This document shows, one piece after another, positions 27,487-41,780 of a DNA stretch of 64,000 nt. Source of the DNA: Sympetrum striolatum (taxonomy: Eukaryota; Arthropoda; Insecta; Odonata; Libellulidae); NCBI GenBank assembly GCA_947579665.1, contig OX388346.1:92134615-92198614 (forward strand), written 5' to 3'. How positions within the stretch are numbered: the stretch's first letter is position 1; every line of letters starts with the position of its first letter. The notes under the pieces were generated by a model that was not told the origin of the DNA, did not search any database, and was given only the letters and a program-made list of their open reading frames with translations. A program made the translations under genes and the position numbers.

Positions 27487-30400
27487 ATGGATGAAATTTC
27501 AGGATTTTGGCCATATTTTGCAAAAAATTAAGAAGAACAGGTCAAGATTGGACTCATTTTAATATTGTTGACGATATCTATCAAACTTTAATAGATATTT
27601 TCAATTTTTTATAGCAGTTAACCATAAAAAACGTCAAAAACTCGAAAAAGGAATCAATTTAATTTCAGGTTTTTGGCCACATCTTGCTTAAAATTGAGAA
27701 AAGCTTGACAAGTTTGGACTCATTTTAATGTTATTAACATTATCTATCGAAATGAACTAAATATTTTCAATTTTTCTTAGCAGTTTACCCAAAAAACGTG
27801 GAAAACTAGGCAACAAAATCACTGAAATTTCAGGTTTTGGGCCATATTTTGCTAAAAAATCAGCAAAACTAGTCATGTTTGGACTCATTTAAATGTTATT
27901 GACGAGATCTATCCAAATAAAATACAAAGCTTCAATTTTTTGTAGCAGTAAATTCAATAAAAGTCGAAAACTCCATAAAAATCAATGAAATTTTAGTTTT
28001 TTGGCAATAGTTTGCTAAACATTTAGAATAACACATCAAGTTTGGACTCATTTTAATGATATTTACAATATCTATCAAAATTATAAACATTGTTTCAATT
28101 TTTACCGGCAGTTTACTCAATAAACGTCGAAAATTCGAAAAAAAAAATGGATAATATTTCAGATTTTGGCCATATTTCGCTAAAAATTGAGAAAAACAGG
28201 TATAGTTTGAACTCATTGTAATCTTATTGAAGAGATATTTTAAACTTAAGTAGATATTTTCAATTTTTCATAGCAGTAAACAATAAAAAACGTCAAAAAC
28301 TCGAAAACAGAATCGATTTAATTTCAGGTTTTTGGCCATATCTTGCTTAAAATTGAAGCATGACAAGTTTGGACTCATTTTAATATTCTTGACGATATCT
28401 ATCAAAATTTACTAAATATTTTCAATTTTTCCTTGCATTTAACCCAAAAAACGTCGATAACTAGAAAAAAACATCAATTAAATTTAAGGTTTTTGGTCAA
28501 AAATATTAGAAAACTAGAATCAAATCGCTCAAATATCACGTTTTTGGCAAAATTTCCTAAAAATTGAGAAAATTAGAAAGTTTGTTTTCTTTTCAATTTT
28601 ATTGAAGAGATCCAACCAAGGAAACTAGATATTTTCAACTTTTCATAGCACATTACCCAATAATCGTCAAAAACACGAAAAAGAAATTGATGAAATTTCA
28701 GGATTTTGGCCATATTTTGCAAATAATTAAGAAAAACAGGTCAAGATTGGACTCATTTTAATATTGTTGACGATATCTATCAAACTTAACTAGATATTTT
28801 CAATTTTTTATAGCAGTTAACCATAAAAAACGTCAAAAACTCGAAAACAGAATCGATTTAATTTCAGGTTTTTGGCCATATCGTGCTTAAAATTGAGAAA
28901 AGGATGACAAGTTTGGACTCATTTTAATGTTATTAACATTATCTATTGAAATTGGTTAAATATTTTCAATTTTTCATAGCAGTTTACCCAAAAAACGTGG
29001 AAAACTAGGCAACAAAATCACTGAAATTTCAGGTTTCGGGCCATATATTGCTAAAACATCAGCAAAACTAGTCATGTTTGGACTCATTTAAATGTTATTG
29101 ACGAGATCTATCCAAATAAAATACAAAGCTTCAATTTTTTGAAGCAGTTAATTCAATAAAAGTCGAAAACTCGATAAAAACAATCAATGAAATTTTAGTT
29201 TTTTGGCAATATTTTGCTAAAAATTTAGAAAAACAGATCATGTTTGGACTCATTTTAATTTTATTGACGATATCTATCAAAATTATAAACATTGTTTCAA
29301 TTTTTACCAGCAGTTTACTCAATAAACGTCGAAAACTCGAAAAAAATAATCGATATAATTTAAGGTTTTTTGCCATATTTTTCTTAAAAATGAGCAAAAT
29401 TATTCATGTTTTGTTTCATTTTAAAGTATGTAACGAGTTCTATTCGAATTTAGAAGAAATATTCAATTTTTCATAGCAGTTTACCCAAAAAACGTCGCAG
29501 ATAAGAAAAAAAAAGCAGAAATTTAGGGTTTTTGGCCATATTTTGCTAATAATTCAGCGAAACTAGTAATGTTTGTACTCATTTGAAAGGTTTTGACGAG
29601 ATCTAACCATATTCCTCACAAATATTCAATTTTTCTCAGCAGTTAACCCAAGAAACGTCGAAAATTCGAAAAAAAATTCATTGAAATTCTTGTTTGTGTC
29701 TTATATATCTAAACATTGAGAATATCAGGTCAAGTTTGAACTCATTTTAATGTTATTGACGATATCTATCACAATTTAGCACTTTTTTTCAATTTTTACC
29801 AGCAGTTAACTCAAGAAAATTGGAAAACTCGAAAAAAGAAATGGATGAAATTTCAGGATTTTGGCCATATCTTGCATAAATTACGAAAAACAGGTCAACT
29901 TTGGACTCACTTGAATATTGTTGACGATATCTATCAAACTTAAGTAGATATTTTCAAGTTTTTAAAGCAGTTAACCATAAAAAACGTCAAAAACTCGAAA
30001 AAGGAATCGATTTGATTTCAGGTTTTTGGCCATATCTTGCTTAACATTGAGAAAAGCATGACAAGTTTGGACTCATTTTAATGTTATTAACAATATCTAT
30101 CAAAATCGACTAGATATTTTCAATTTTTCATAGCAGTTTACCCAAAAAACGTCGAAAACTAGACAACAAAATCGATGAAATTTCATGTTTTTGGTCAAAT
30201 TTTGCTAAATATTCAGCAAAACTAGTCATGTTTGTACACAATAGAATGTTTTTTACGAGATATAAGCAAATTCTTTACTAATATTCAATTATTTTAGCAG
30301 GTACCGCAAAAATATTAGAAAACTAGAAACAAATCGCTCAAATTTCACGTTTTTGGCAATTTTTTGCTAAAAATTGAGAAAATTTGTAAACTTTGTACTC

Positions 30401-33167
30401 ATTTCAATTTTATTGCCGAGATCCTGCCAAAGATACAAGATATTTTCAATTTCTCATATCACATTACCCAATAAACGTCAAAAACTCGAAAAAAAAAAAT
30501 CGATAAAAATTTAGTTCTTTGGCCATATTTTGCTAATAATTTAGAAAAACAGAACATGTTTGGACTCATTTTAATGTTTTTGACGAGATCTATCCAAATT
30601 ATTAACATTTATTTCATTTTTACATGCAGTTAACTCAAGAAACGTCGAAAACTCGAAAAAAAATCGGTGAAATTTCATGTGTTTGCCATATTTTGCTAAT
30701 AATTCTACAAAACTAGTCATGATTGTACTCTTTTTAAAGTTCTCGAATATATCTTACCAAATTCTTCAAAAATATACATTTTTTTTCAGTATTTAAACCA
30801 AAAACGTCAAAATTTCTATAAAAAAATCAGTGAAATTTTAGGTTTTTTGGCCATATTTTTCTAAAAAATGAGCAAAATTATTCATGTTTTGATTAATTTT
30901 AAAGTTTGTAACGAGTTCTATTCGAATTAACAAGAAATATTCAATTTTTCATAGCAGATAACCCAAAAAACGTCGCAAACTAGAAAAAAAATGGCTGAAA
31001 TTTAGGGTTTTTGCACATATTTAGCTAATAATTCAGCGAAACTAGTAATGTCTGTACTCATTTTTATGTTTTTCACGAGATATAACCAAATTCTTCACAA
31101 ATATTGTATTTTTCTCAGCAGATAACCCAAGAAACGTCGAAAATTCGAAAAAATAATCATTCAAATTTCTTGTTTGTGTCATATATTGCTAAACATAGGG
31201 AATATCAGGTCAAGTATGAACTCATTTTAATGTTATTGACGATATCTATCACAATTTTGCACATTTTTTCAATTTTTACCAGCAGTTAACTCAAGAAAAT
31301 TGGAAAACTCGAAAAAAGAAATGGATGAAATTTCAGGATTTTGGCCATATTTTGCAAAAAATTAAGAAGAACAGGTCAAGATTGGACTCATTTTAATATT
31401 GTTGACAATATCTATCAAACTTTACTAGATATTTTCAATTTTTTATAGCAGTTAACCATAAAAAACGTCAAACCTCGAAAAAGGAATCGATTTAATTTCA
31501 GGTTTTTGGCCATACCTTGCTTAAAATTGAGAAAAGCATGACAAGTTTGTACTCATTTTAATGTTATTAACATTATCTACTGAAATTGACTAAATATTTT
31601 CAATTTTTCATAGCAGTTTACCCAAAAAACGTGAAAAACTAGGCAAAAAAATCGCTGAAATTTCAGGTTTTGGGCCATATTTTACTGAAAAATCAGCAAA
31701 ACTAGTCATGTTTGGACTCATTTAAATGTTATTGACGAGATATATCCAATAGAAATACAAAGATTCAATGTTTTGAAGCAGTTAATTCAAAAATAGTCGA
31801 AAACTCGATATTAAAATCGTTAAAATTTATGTTTTGGCATTATTTTCCTATAAATTCAGCAAAACTAGACATGTTTGTACTCATCTTAAAGTTTTTAACG
31901 AGATCTAACCAAATTATTAAGATAAATTCAATTGTTTGAGGCAGTAAACTCAAAAAACGTCAAAAACTCGAAAAAAAATCCATTTAATTTCAGGCTTTTG
32001 GCCATATCTTGCTTAAAATTGAGAAAAACATGACAAGTTTGGACTCATTTTAATGCTATTGACGATATCTATAAGAATTTCTTAGATATTTTCAAAGTTT
32101 CGTTGCAGGCAACCAAAAAAAACGTCGAGAACTAGAAAAAAATATCGATGAAATTTCTGGTTTTTGGTCAAATTTTGCTAAATATTCAGCAAAACTAGTC
32201 ATGTTAGTACACAATAGAATGTTTTTTACGAGATATAAGCAAATTCTTTACTAATATTTAATTATTTTCAGCAGTTACCCCAAAAATATTAGAAAACTAG
32301 AAACAAATCGCTCAAATTTCATGTTTTTGGCAATTTTTTGCTAAAAATTGAGAAAATTTGTAAACTTTGTACTCATTTCAATTTTATTGCCGAGATCCTG
32401 CCAAAGATACTGGATATTTTCAATTTCTTATATCACATTACCCAATAAACGTCAAAAACTCGAAAAATAAAATCGATAAAAATTTAGTTTTTTGGCCATC
32501 GTTTTTCCAAATGATTTAGAAAAACAGTTCATGTTTGGACTCATTTTAATGTTTTTGACGACATCTATCCAAATTATTAACATTTATTTCATTTTTACAA
32601 GCAGTTAACTCAAAAAACGTCGAAAACTCGAAAAAGAAAATCGGTGAAATTTCATGTGTTTGGCCATATTTTTCTAAAAACTGAGCAAAATCAATTCATT
32701 TTTTGATTCATTTTAAAGTTTGTAATGAGTTCTATTCGAATTAAGAAGAAATATTCAATTTTTCATAGCAGATAACCCAAAAAACGTCGCAAACTAGAAA
32801 AAAAATGGCTGAAATTTAGGGTTTTTGGCCATATTTAGCTAATAATTCAGCGAAACAAGTAACGTCTGTAGTCATTTTTATGTTTCTCACGAGATCTAAC
32901 CAAATTCTTCACAAATATTGTATTTTTCTCAGCAGTTAACCCAAGAAACGTCGAAAATTCGAAAAAATAATCATTCCAATTTCTTGTTTGTGTCATATAT
33001 TGCTAAACATAGAGAATATCAGGTCAAGTATGAACTCATTTTAATGTTAGTGATGATATCTATCACAATTATGCACATTTTTTCAATTTTTACCAGCAGC
33101 TAACTCAAGAAAATTGGAAAACTCGAAAAAAGAAATGGATGAAATTTCAGGATTTTGGCCATATTTT
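27487..33167 (+). repeat. Satellite, mosaic of 3.8-kb-type block and 16-monomer HOR
   Basis: 27600-28990 closely matches 14116-15506 (offset ~13,484), including the 51-bp stub at 28495-28545. From ~29050 the canonical order 3 to 16 follows. Between about 31250 and 33050 an 11-monomer stretch (1,814 bp between the two type-16 monomers) includes two otherwise rare types, marked by AACGAGATCTAACCAAATTA and GACGATATCTATAAGAATTT, and lacks type 13. No genes. Confidence 0.85.
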
Positions 33168-33990
33168 GCAAAAAATTAAGAAGAACAGGTCAAGATTGGA
33201 CTCATTTTAATATTGTTGACGATATCTATCAAACTTTACTAGATATTTTCAATTTTTTATAGCAGTTAACCATAAAAAACGTCAAAAACTCGAAAAAGGA
33301 ATCGATTTAATTTCAGGTTTTAGGCCATATCTTGCTTAAAATTGAGAAAAGCATGACAAATTTGGACTCATTTTAATGTTATTAACATTATCTATTGAAA
33401 TTGACTAAATATTTTCAATTTTTCATAGCAGTTTACCCAAAAAACGTGGAAAACTAGGCAACAAAATCACTGAAATTTCAGGTTTTGGGCCATATTTTGC
33501 TAAAAATCAGCAAAACTAGTCATGTTTGGACTCATTTCAATGTTATTGACGAGATATATCCAAATAAAATACAAAACTCAAATTTTTTGAAGCAGTTAAT
33601 TCAAAAAAAGTCGAAAACTCGATAAAAAATTCAATGAAATTTTAGTTTTTTGGCAATATTTTGCTAAAAATTTAGAAAAACAGATCAAGTTTGGACTCAT
33701 TTTAATTTTATTGACGATATCTATCAAAATTATAAACATTGTTTCAATTTTCACCAGCAGTTTACTCAATAAACGTCGAAAACTCGAAAAAAAAATCGAT
33801 AAAATTTAAGGTTTTTGGCCATATTTTTCTAAAAAATGAGCAAAATTATTCATGTTTTGTTTCATTTTAAAGTTTGTAACGAGTTCTATTCGAATTTAGT
33901 AGAAATATTCAATTTTTCATAGCAGTTAACCCAAAAAACGTTGCAGATAAGAAAAAAAAAGCTGAAATTTAGGGTTTTTGGCCATATTTT
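33168..33990 (+). repeat. Five-monomer tandem duplication, copy 1 (823 bp)
   Basis: It starts at GCAAAAAATTAAGAAGAACA. The same start recurs at 33991, and TAGGCCATATC at 33321 recurs at 34144, giving an offset of exactly 823 bp (five monomers, types 1-5). Confidence 0.88.
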
Positions 33991-34813
33991 GCAAAAAATT
34001 AAGAAGAACAGGTCAAGATTGGACTCATTTTAATATTGTTGACGATATCAATCAAACTTTACTAGATATTTTCAATTTTTTATAGCAGTTAACCATAAAA
34101 AACGTCAAAAACTCGAAAAAGGAATCGATTTAATTTCAGGTTTTAGGCCATATCTTGCTTAAAATTGAGAAAAGCATGACAAATTTGGACTCATTTTAAT
34201 GTTATTAACATTATCTATTGAAATTGACTAAATATTTTCAATTTTTCATAGCAGTTTACCCAAAAAACGTGGAAAACTAGGCAACAAAATCACTGAAATT
34301 TCAGGTTTTGGGCCATATTTTGCTAAAAATCAGCAAAACAAGTCATGTTTGGACTCATTTAAATGTTATTGACGAGATATATCCAAATAAAATACAAAGC
34401 TTAAATTTTTTGAAGCAGTTAATTCAAAAAAAGTCGAAAACTAGATAAAAAATTCAATGAAATTTTAGTTTTTTGGCAAATTTTTGCTAAAAATTTAGAA
34501 AAACAGATCAAGTTTGGACTCATTTTAATTTTATTGACGATATCTATCAAAATTATAAACATTGTTTCAATTTTCACCAGCAGTTTACTCAATAAACGTC
34601 GAAAACTCGAAAAAAAAATCGATAAAATTTAAGGTTTTTGGCCATATTTTTCTAAAAAATGAGCAAAATTATTCATGTTTTGTTTCATTTTAAAGTTTGT
34701 AACGAGTTCTATTCGAATTTAGTAGAAATATTCAATTTTTCATAGCAGTTAACCCAAAAAACGTCGCAGATAAGAAATAAAAAGCTGAAATTTAGGGTTT
34801 TTGGCCATATTTT
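33991..34813 (+). repeat. Five-monomer tandem duplication, copy 2 (823 bp)
   Basis: Second copy of the block beginning at 33168. A few differences separate the copies, for example AAGAAATAAAAAG near 34774 against an uninterrupted A-run near 33952, so it is recent but not identical. The array then goes on in normal order to type 6. Confidence 0.88.
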
Positions 34814-37800
34814 GCTAATAATTCAGCGAAACTAGTAATGTTTGTACTCATTTTAAAGTTTTTCACGAGATCTAACCAAATTCCTCACAAATATTCAATT
34901 TTTCTCAGCAGTTAACCCAAGAAACGTCGAAAATTCGAAAAAAAAATTCATTGAAATTCTTGTTTGTGTCATATATTGGTAAACATTGAGAATATCAGTT
35001 AAAGTTTGAACTCATTTTAATGTTATTGACGATATCTATCACAATTTTGCCCATTTTTTTCAATTTTTACCTGCAGTTAACTCAAGAAAATTGGAAAACT
35101 CGAAAAATGAAATGGATGAAATTTCAGGATTTTGGCCATATCTTGCATAAATTAAGAAAAACAGGTCAACTTTGGACTCATTTGAATATTGTTGTCGATA
35201 TCTATCAAACTTAAGTAGATATTTTCAATTTTTTATAGCAGTTAACCATAAAAAACTTCAAAAACTCGAAAAAGGAATCGATTTAATTTCAGGTTTTTGG
35301 CCATATCTTGCTTAATATTGAGAAAAGCATGACAAGTTTGGACTCATTTTAATGTTATTAACAATATCCATCAAAATTGACTAGATATTTTCAATTTTAC
35401 ATAGCAGTTTACCCAAAAAACGTCGAAAACTAGACAACCAAATCGCCTAAATTTCAGGTTTTGGGCCATATTTTGCTGAAAAATCAGCAAAACCAGTCAT
35501 GTTTGGACTCATTTAAATGTTATTGACGAGATCTATCCAATTGAAATACAATGATTCAATGTTTTGAAGCAGTTAATTCAAAAATAGTCGAAAACTCGAT
35601 AATAAAATCGTTAAAATTTATGTTTTGGCATTATTTTCCTATAAATTCAGCAAAACTAGTCATGGTGTACTCATATTAAAGTTTTTAACGAGATCTAACC
35701 AAATTATATAGATGTATTCAATTGTTTGAGGCAGTTAACTCAAAAAACGTCAAAAACTCGAAAAAAAATCCATTCAATTTCAGGTTTTTGGCCATATCTT
35801 GCTTAAAATTGAAAAAAACATGACAAGTTTGGACTCATTTTAATGCTATTGAGGATATCTATAAGAATTTTTTAGATATTTTCAAGTTTTCGTTGCAGTT
35901 AACCAAAAAAAATGTCGAAAACTCTAAAAAAAAATCGATGAAATTTCATGTTTTTGGTCAAATTTTGCTAAAAATTGAAGAAAACAGGTATAGTTTGAAC
36001 TCATTTTAATATTCTTGACGATGTCTATCAAAATTAAATTGATATTTTCAATTCTTCATAGCAGTTAACCATAAAAAACGTCAAAAACTTGAAAACAGAA
36101 TCGATTTAATTTCAGGTTTTTGGCCATATCTTGCTTAAAATTGAGAAAAGCATGACTATTTTGGACTCATTTCAATTTTATTGACGATATCTATCAAAAT
36201 TTACTAGATATTTTTAATTTTTCCTTGCATTTAACCCAAAAAACGTCGATATCTAGAAAAATACATCGATTAAATTTAAGGTTTTTGGTCAAATTTTGCT
36301 AAATATTCAGTAAAACTAGTCACGTTTGTACACAATTTAATGTTTTTGACGAGATCTAACCAAATTCTTTACTAATATTAAATTATTTTCAGCAGTTATC
36401 TTAAAAATATTAGAAAACTAGAATCAAATCGCTCAAATTTCACGTTTTTGGCAATATATTGCTAAAAATTGAGAAAATTAGCAAAGTTTGTTTTCTTTTC
36501 AATTTTATTGAAGAGATCCAACCAAGGAAACTAGATATTTTCAACTTTTCATAGCACATTACCCAATAATCGTCAAAAACACGAAAAAGAAATTGATGAA
36601 ATTTCAGGATTTTGGCCATATTTTGCAAATAATTAAGAAAAACAGGTCAAGATTTGACTCATTTTAATATTTTTGTCGATATCTATCAAACCTTACTAGA
36701 TATTTTCAATTTTTTATAGCAGTTAACCATAAAAAACGTCAATCCTCGAAAAAGGAATCGATTTAATTTCAGGTTTTTGCCATATCTTGCTTAAAATTGA
36801 GAAAAGCATGACAAGTTTGGACTCATTTTAATGTTATTAACATTATCTATTGAAATTGACTAAATATTTTCAATTTTTCATAGCAGTTTACCCAAAAAAC
36901 GTGGAAAACTAGGCAACAAAATCACTGAAATTTCAGGTTTTGGGCCATATTTTGCTAAAAAATCAGAAAAAACTAGTCATGTTTGGACTCATTTAAATGG
37001 TTTTGACGAGATCTATCCAAATAAGATACAAAGCTTCAATTTTTTGAAGCAGTTATTTCAATAAAAGTCGAAAACTCGATTAAAAAATCAATGAAGTTTT
37101 AGTTTTTTGGCAATATTTTGCTAAAAATTTAGAAAAACAGATCAAGTTTGGACTCATTTTAATTTTATTGACAATATCTATCAAAATTATAAACATTGTT
37201 TCAATTTTTACCAGCAGTTTACTCAATAAACGTCGAAAACTCGAAAAAAAAATCGATAAAATTTAAGGTTTTTGGCCATATTTTTCTAAAAAATGAGCAA
37301 AATTATTCATGTTTTGTTTCATTTTAAAGATTGTAACGAGTTCTATTCGAATTTAGAAGAAATATTCAATTTTTCATAGCAGTTAACCCAAAAAACGTCG
37401 CAGATAAGAAAAAAAAGCTGAAATTTAGGGTTTTTGGCCATGTTTTGCTAATAATTCAGCGAAACTAGTAATGTTTGTACTCATTTTAAAGTTTTTGACG
37501 AGATCTAACCAAATTCCTCACAAATATTCAATTTTTCTCAGCAGTTAACCCAAGAAACGTCGAAAATTCGAAAAAAAAATTCATTGAAAATCTTGTTTTT
37601 GTCATATATTGCTAAACATTGAGAATATCAGGTCAAGTTTGAACTCATTTTAACGTTATTGACGATATCTATCACAATTATGCACATTTTTTCAATTTTT
37701 ACCAGCAGTTAACTCAAGATAATTGGAAAACTTGAAAAAAGAAATGGATGAAATTTCAGGATTTTGGCCATATCTTTAATAAATTAAGAAAAACAGGTCA

Positions 37801-40791
37801 ACTTTGGACACATTTGAATATTGTTGACGATATCTATCAAGCTTAAGTAGATATTTTCAATTTTTTATAGCAGTTAACCATAAAAAACGTCAAAAACTCG
37901 AAAAAGGAATCGATTTAATTTCAGGTTTTTGGCCATATCTTGCTTAACATTGAGAAAAGCATGACAAGTTTGGACTCATTTTAATGTTATTAACTATATC
38001 TATCAAAATTGACTAGATATTTTCAGTTTTTCATAGCAATTTACCCAAAAAACGTCGAAAACTAGACAACCAAATCGCCTAAATTTCAGGTTTTGGGCCA
38101 TGTTTTGCTGAAAAATCAGCAAAACTAGTCATTTTTGGACTCATTTAAATGTTATTGACGAGATCTATCCAATTCAAATACAAAGATTCAATGTTTTGAA
38201 GTAGTTAATTCAAAAATAGTCGAAAACTCGTTAATAAAATCGTTAAAATTTATGTTTTCGCATTATTTTCCTATAAATTCAGCAAAACTAGTCATGCTTG
38301 TACTCATATGAAAGTTCTTAACGAGATCTAGCCAAATTATATATAAATATTCAATTGTTTGAGGCAGTTAACTCAATAAACGTCAAAAACTCGAAAAAAA
38401 TCCATCTAATTTCAGGTTTTTGGCCATATCTTGCTTAAAATTGAAAAAAACATGACAAGTTTGGACTCATTTTAATTCTACTGAGGATATCTATAAGAAT
38501 TTTCTAGATATTTTCAAATTTTCGTTGCAGTTAATAAAAAAAAACGTCTAGAACTAGAAAAAAAATCGATGAAATTTCATGTTTTTGGTCAAATTTTGCT
38601 AAATATTCAGCAAAACTAGTCATGTTTTTACACAATAGAATGTTTTTTACGATATATAAGCAAATTCTATACTAATATTCAATTATTTTCAGCAGTTACC
38701 CCAAAAATATTAGTAAACTAGAAACAAATCGCTCAAATTTCACGTTTTTGGCATTTTTTTGCTAAAAATTGAGAAAATTTGTAAACTTTGTACTCATTTC
38801 AATTTTATTGCCGAGATCCTGCCAAAGATACAAGATATTTTCAATTTCTCATATCACATTACCCAATAAACGTCAAAAACTCGAAAAAAAAATCGATAAA
38901 AATTTAGTTTTTTGGCCATATTTTGCTAATAATTTAGAAAAACAGATCATGTTTGGACTCATTTTAATGTTCATGACGAGATCTATCCAAATTATTAACA
39001 TTTATTTCATTTTTACAAGTAGTTAACTCAAGAAACATCGAAAACTCGAAAAAAAATCGGTGAAATTACATGTGTTTGCCATATTTTGCTAACAATTCTG
39101 CAAAACTAGTCATGATTGTACTCTTTTTAATGATCTCGACAATATCTTAACAAATTCTTCAAAAATTTACATTTTTTTCAGCATTTAAACCAAAAACGTC
39201 AAAATTTATATAAAAAAATCAGTGAAATTTCAGGTTTTTAGTTCATATTTTTCTAAAAAATGAGCAAAATTATTCATATTTTGATTCATTTTAAAGTTTG
39301 TAATGAGTTCTATTCGAATTAAGAAGAAATATTCAATTTTTCATAGCAGATAACCCAAAAAACGTCGAAAAATAGAAAAAAAATGGCTGAAATTTAGGGT
39401 TTTTTGCCATATTTAGGTAATAATTCAGCGAAACTAGTAATGTTTGTACTCATTTTAAAGTTTTTGACGAGATCTAACCAAATTCCTCACAAATATTCAA
39501 TTTTTCTCTGCAGTTAACCCAAGAAACGTCGAAAATTCGAAAAAAAAAATTCATTTAAATTCTTGTTTGTGTCATATATTGCTAAACATTGAGAATATCA
39601 GGTCAAGTTTGAACTCATTTTAATGTTATTGACGATATCTATCACAATTATGCACATTTTTTCAATTTTTACCAGCAGTTAACTCAAGAAAATTGGAAAA
39701 CTCGAAAAAAGAAATGGATGAAATTTCAGGATTTTGGCCAATTCTTGCATAAATTAAGAAAAACAGGTCAACTTTGGACTCATTTGAATATTGTTGACGA
39801 TATCTATCGAACTTAAGTAGATATTTTCAATTTTTTATAGCAGTTAACCATAAAAAACGTCAAAAACTCGAAAAAGGAATCGATTTAATTTCAGGTTTTT
39901 GGCCATATCTTGCTTAACATTGAGAAAAGCATGACAAGTTTGGACTCATTTTAATGTTATTAACAATATCTATCAAAATTGACTAGATATTTTTAATTTT
40001 TCATAGCAGTTTACCCAAAAAACGTCGAAAACTAGACAACAAAATCGCTGAAATTTCAGTTTTTGGGCCATATTTTGCTGAAAAATCAGCAAAACTAGTC
40101 ATGTTTGGACTCATTTAAATGTTATTGACGCTATCTATCCAATTGAAATACAGGGGTTCAATTTTTTGAAGCAGTTAATTCAAAAATAGTCGAAAACTCG
40201 ATAATAAAATCGTTAAAATTTATGTTTTGGCATTATTTTCCTATAAATTCAGCAAAACTAGTCATGTTTGTACTCATTTTAAAGTTTTTAACGAGATCTA
40301 ACCAAATTATATAGATATATTCAATTGTTTGAGGCAGTTAACTCAAAAAACGTCAAAAACTCGAAAAAAAATTCATTTAATTTCAGGTTTTTGGCCATAT
40401 CTTGCTTAAAATTGAGAAAAACATGACAAGTTTGGACTCATATTAATGCTATTGAGGATATCTATAAGATTTTCTAGATATTTTCAAATTTTCGTTGCAG
40501 TTAACCAAAAAAAACGTCTAGAACTAGAAAAAAAATCGATGAAATTTCAGGTTTTTGGTCAAATTTTGCTAAATATTCAGCAAAACTAGTCATGTTTGTA
40601 CACAATAAAATGTTTTTTACGAGATATAAGCAAATTCTTTACTAATATTCAATTATTTTCAGCAGTTACCCCAAAAATATTAGAAAACTAGAAGCAAATC
40701 GCTGAAATTTCACGTTTTTGGCAATTTTTTTCTAAAAATTGAGAAAATTTGTAAACTTTGTACTCATTTCAATTTTATTGCCGAGATCCTG
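34814..40791 (+). repeat. Satellite with long-range copies of 50-57 kb and 63 kb
   Basis: 34814-35965 matches 50910-52060 at an offset of ~16,097 (shared marker GGTGTACTCATATTAAAG at 35665 and 51769). 35966-39300 matches 53870-57300 at ~17,910. The difference of 1,813 bp is eleven monomers. 39421-40372 matches 62929-63880 at ~23,508, sharing the rare words GACGCTATCTATCC and TACAGGGGTTCAATT. At 40785-40792 a type-11 monomer is fused to a type-3 monomer at the shared word CCAAA. Confidence 0.83.
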
Positions 40792-41780
40792 CCAAATAAA
40801 ATACAAAGCTTCAATTTTTTGACGCAGTTTATTCAAAAAAAGTCGAAAAGTCGATAAAAAAATCAATGAAATTTTAGTTTTTTGGCAATATTTTGCTAAA
40901 AATTTAAAAAAACAGATCAAGTTTCGACTCATTTTAATTTTATTGACGATATCTATCAAAATTATAAACATTGTTTCAATTTTTACCAGCAGTTTACTCA
41001 ATAAACGTCGAAAACTCGAAAGAAAATGGATAAAATTTAAAGTTTTTGGCCAAAATTTGCTTAAAATTGAAGAAAACAGGTATGGTTTGAAATCATTTTA
41101 ATCTTATTGACGAGATCTATCCAGATAATATAGATGTATTCAATTTGTTGAGCAGTTCACTCAAGAAACTTGGAAAACTCGAAAAAAAGATATTGATGAA
41201 ATCTCAGGTTTTTGGCCATATTTTGCCAAAAATTAAGAAAACCAGGTCAAGTTTGGAAATTAAAAAATCAGCAAAACTAGTAATGTTTGGACTCATTTAA
41301 ATGTTATTGACGAGATCCATCCAAATAAAATACAAAGCTTCAATTTTTTGAAGCAGTTAATTCAAAAAAAGTCGAAAACTCGATAAAAAAATCATTGAAA
41401 TTTTAGTTTTTTGGCAATATTTTGCTAAAAATTTAAAAAAACAGATCAAGTTTCAACTCATTTTAATTTTATTGACGATATCTATCAAAATTATAAACAT
41501 TGTTTCAATTTTTACCAGCAGTTTACTCAATAAACGTCGAAAACTCGAAAAAAAATCGATAAAATTTAAGGTTTTGGCCATATTTTGCTAAAAATTGAAG
41601 AAAAAAGGTATAGTTTGTACTCATTTTAATCTTATTGACGAGATCTATCCAGATAATACAGATGTATTGAATTTGTTGAGCAGTTAACTCAAGAAACTTG
41701 GAAAACTCGAAAAAAGATATTGATGAAATTTCAGGGTTTTGGCCATATTTAGCCAAAAATTAAGAAAAACAGGTCAAGTA
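40792..41780 (+). repeat. Local ~529-bp imperfect tandem duplication
   Basis: CCAAATAAAATACAAAGC at 40792 recurs at 41321, and the distinctive AATTTAAAAAAACAG at 40901 recurs at 41430, both at offset 529. The first copy ends in a damaged monomer near 41255 (CAAGTTTGGAAATTAAAAAA). The length is not a whole number of monomers, so this is an illegitimate rather than register-preserving duplication. Confidence 0.75.
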
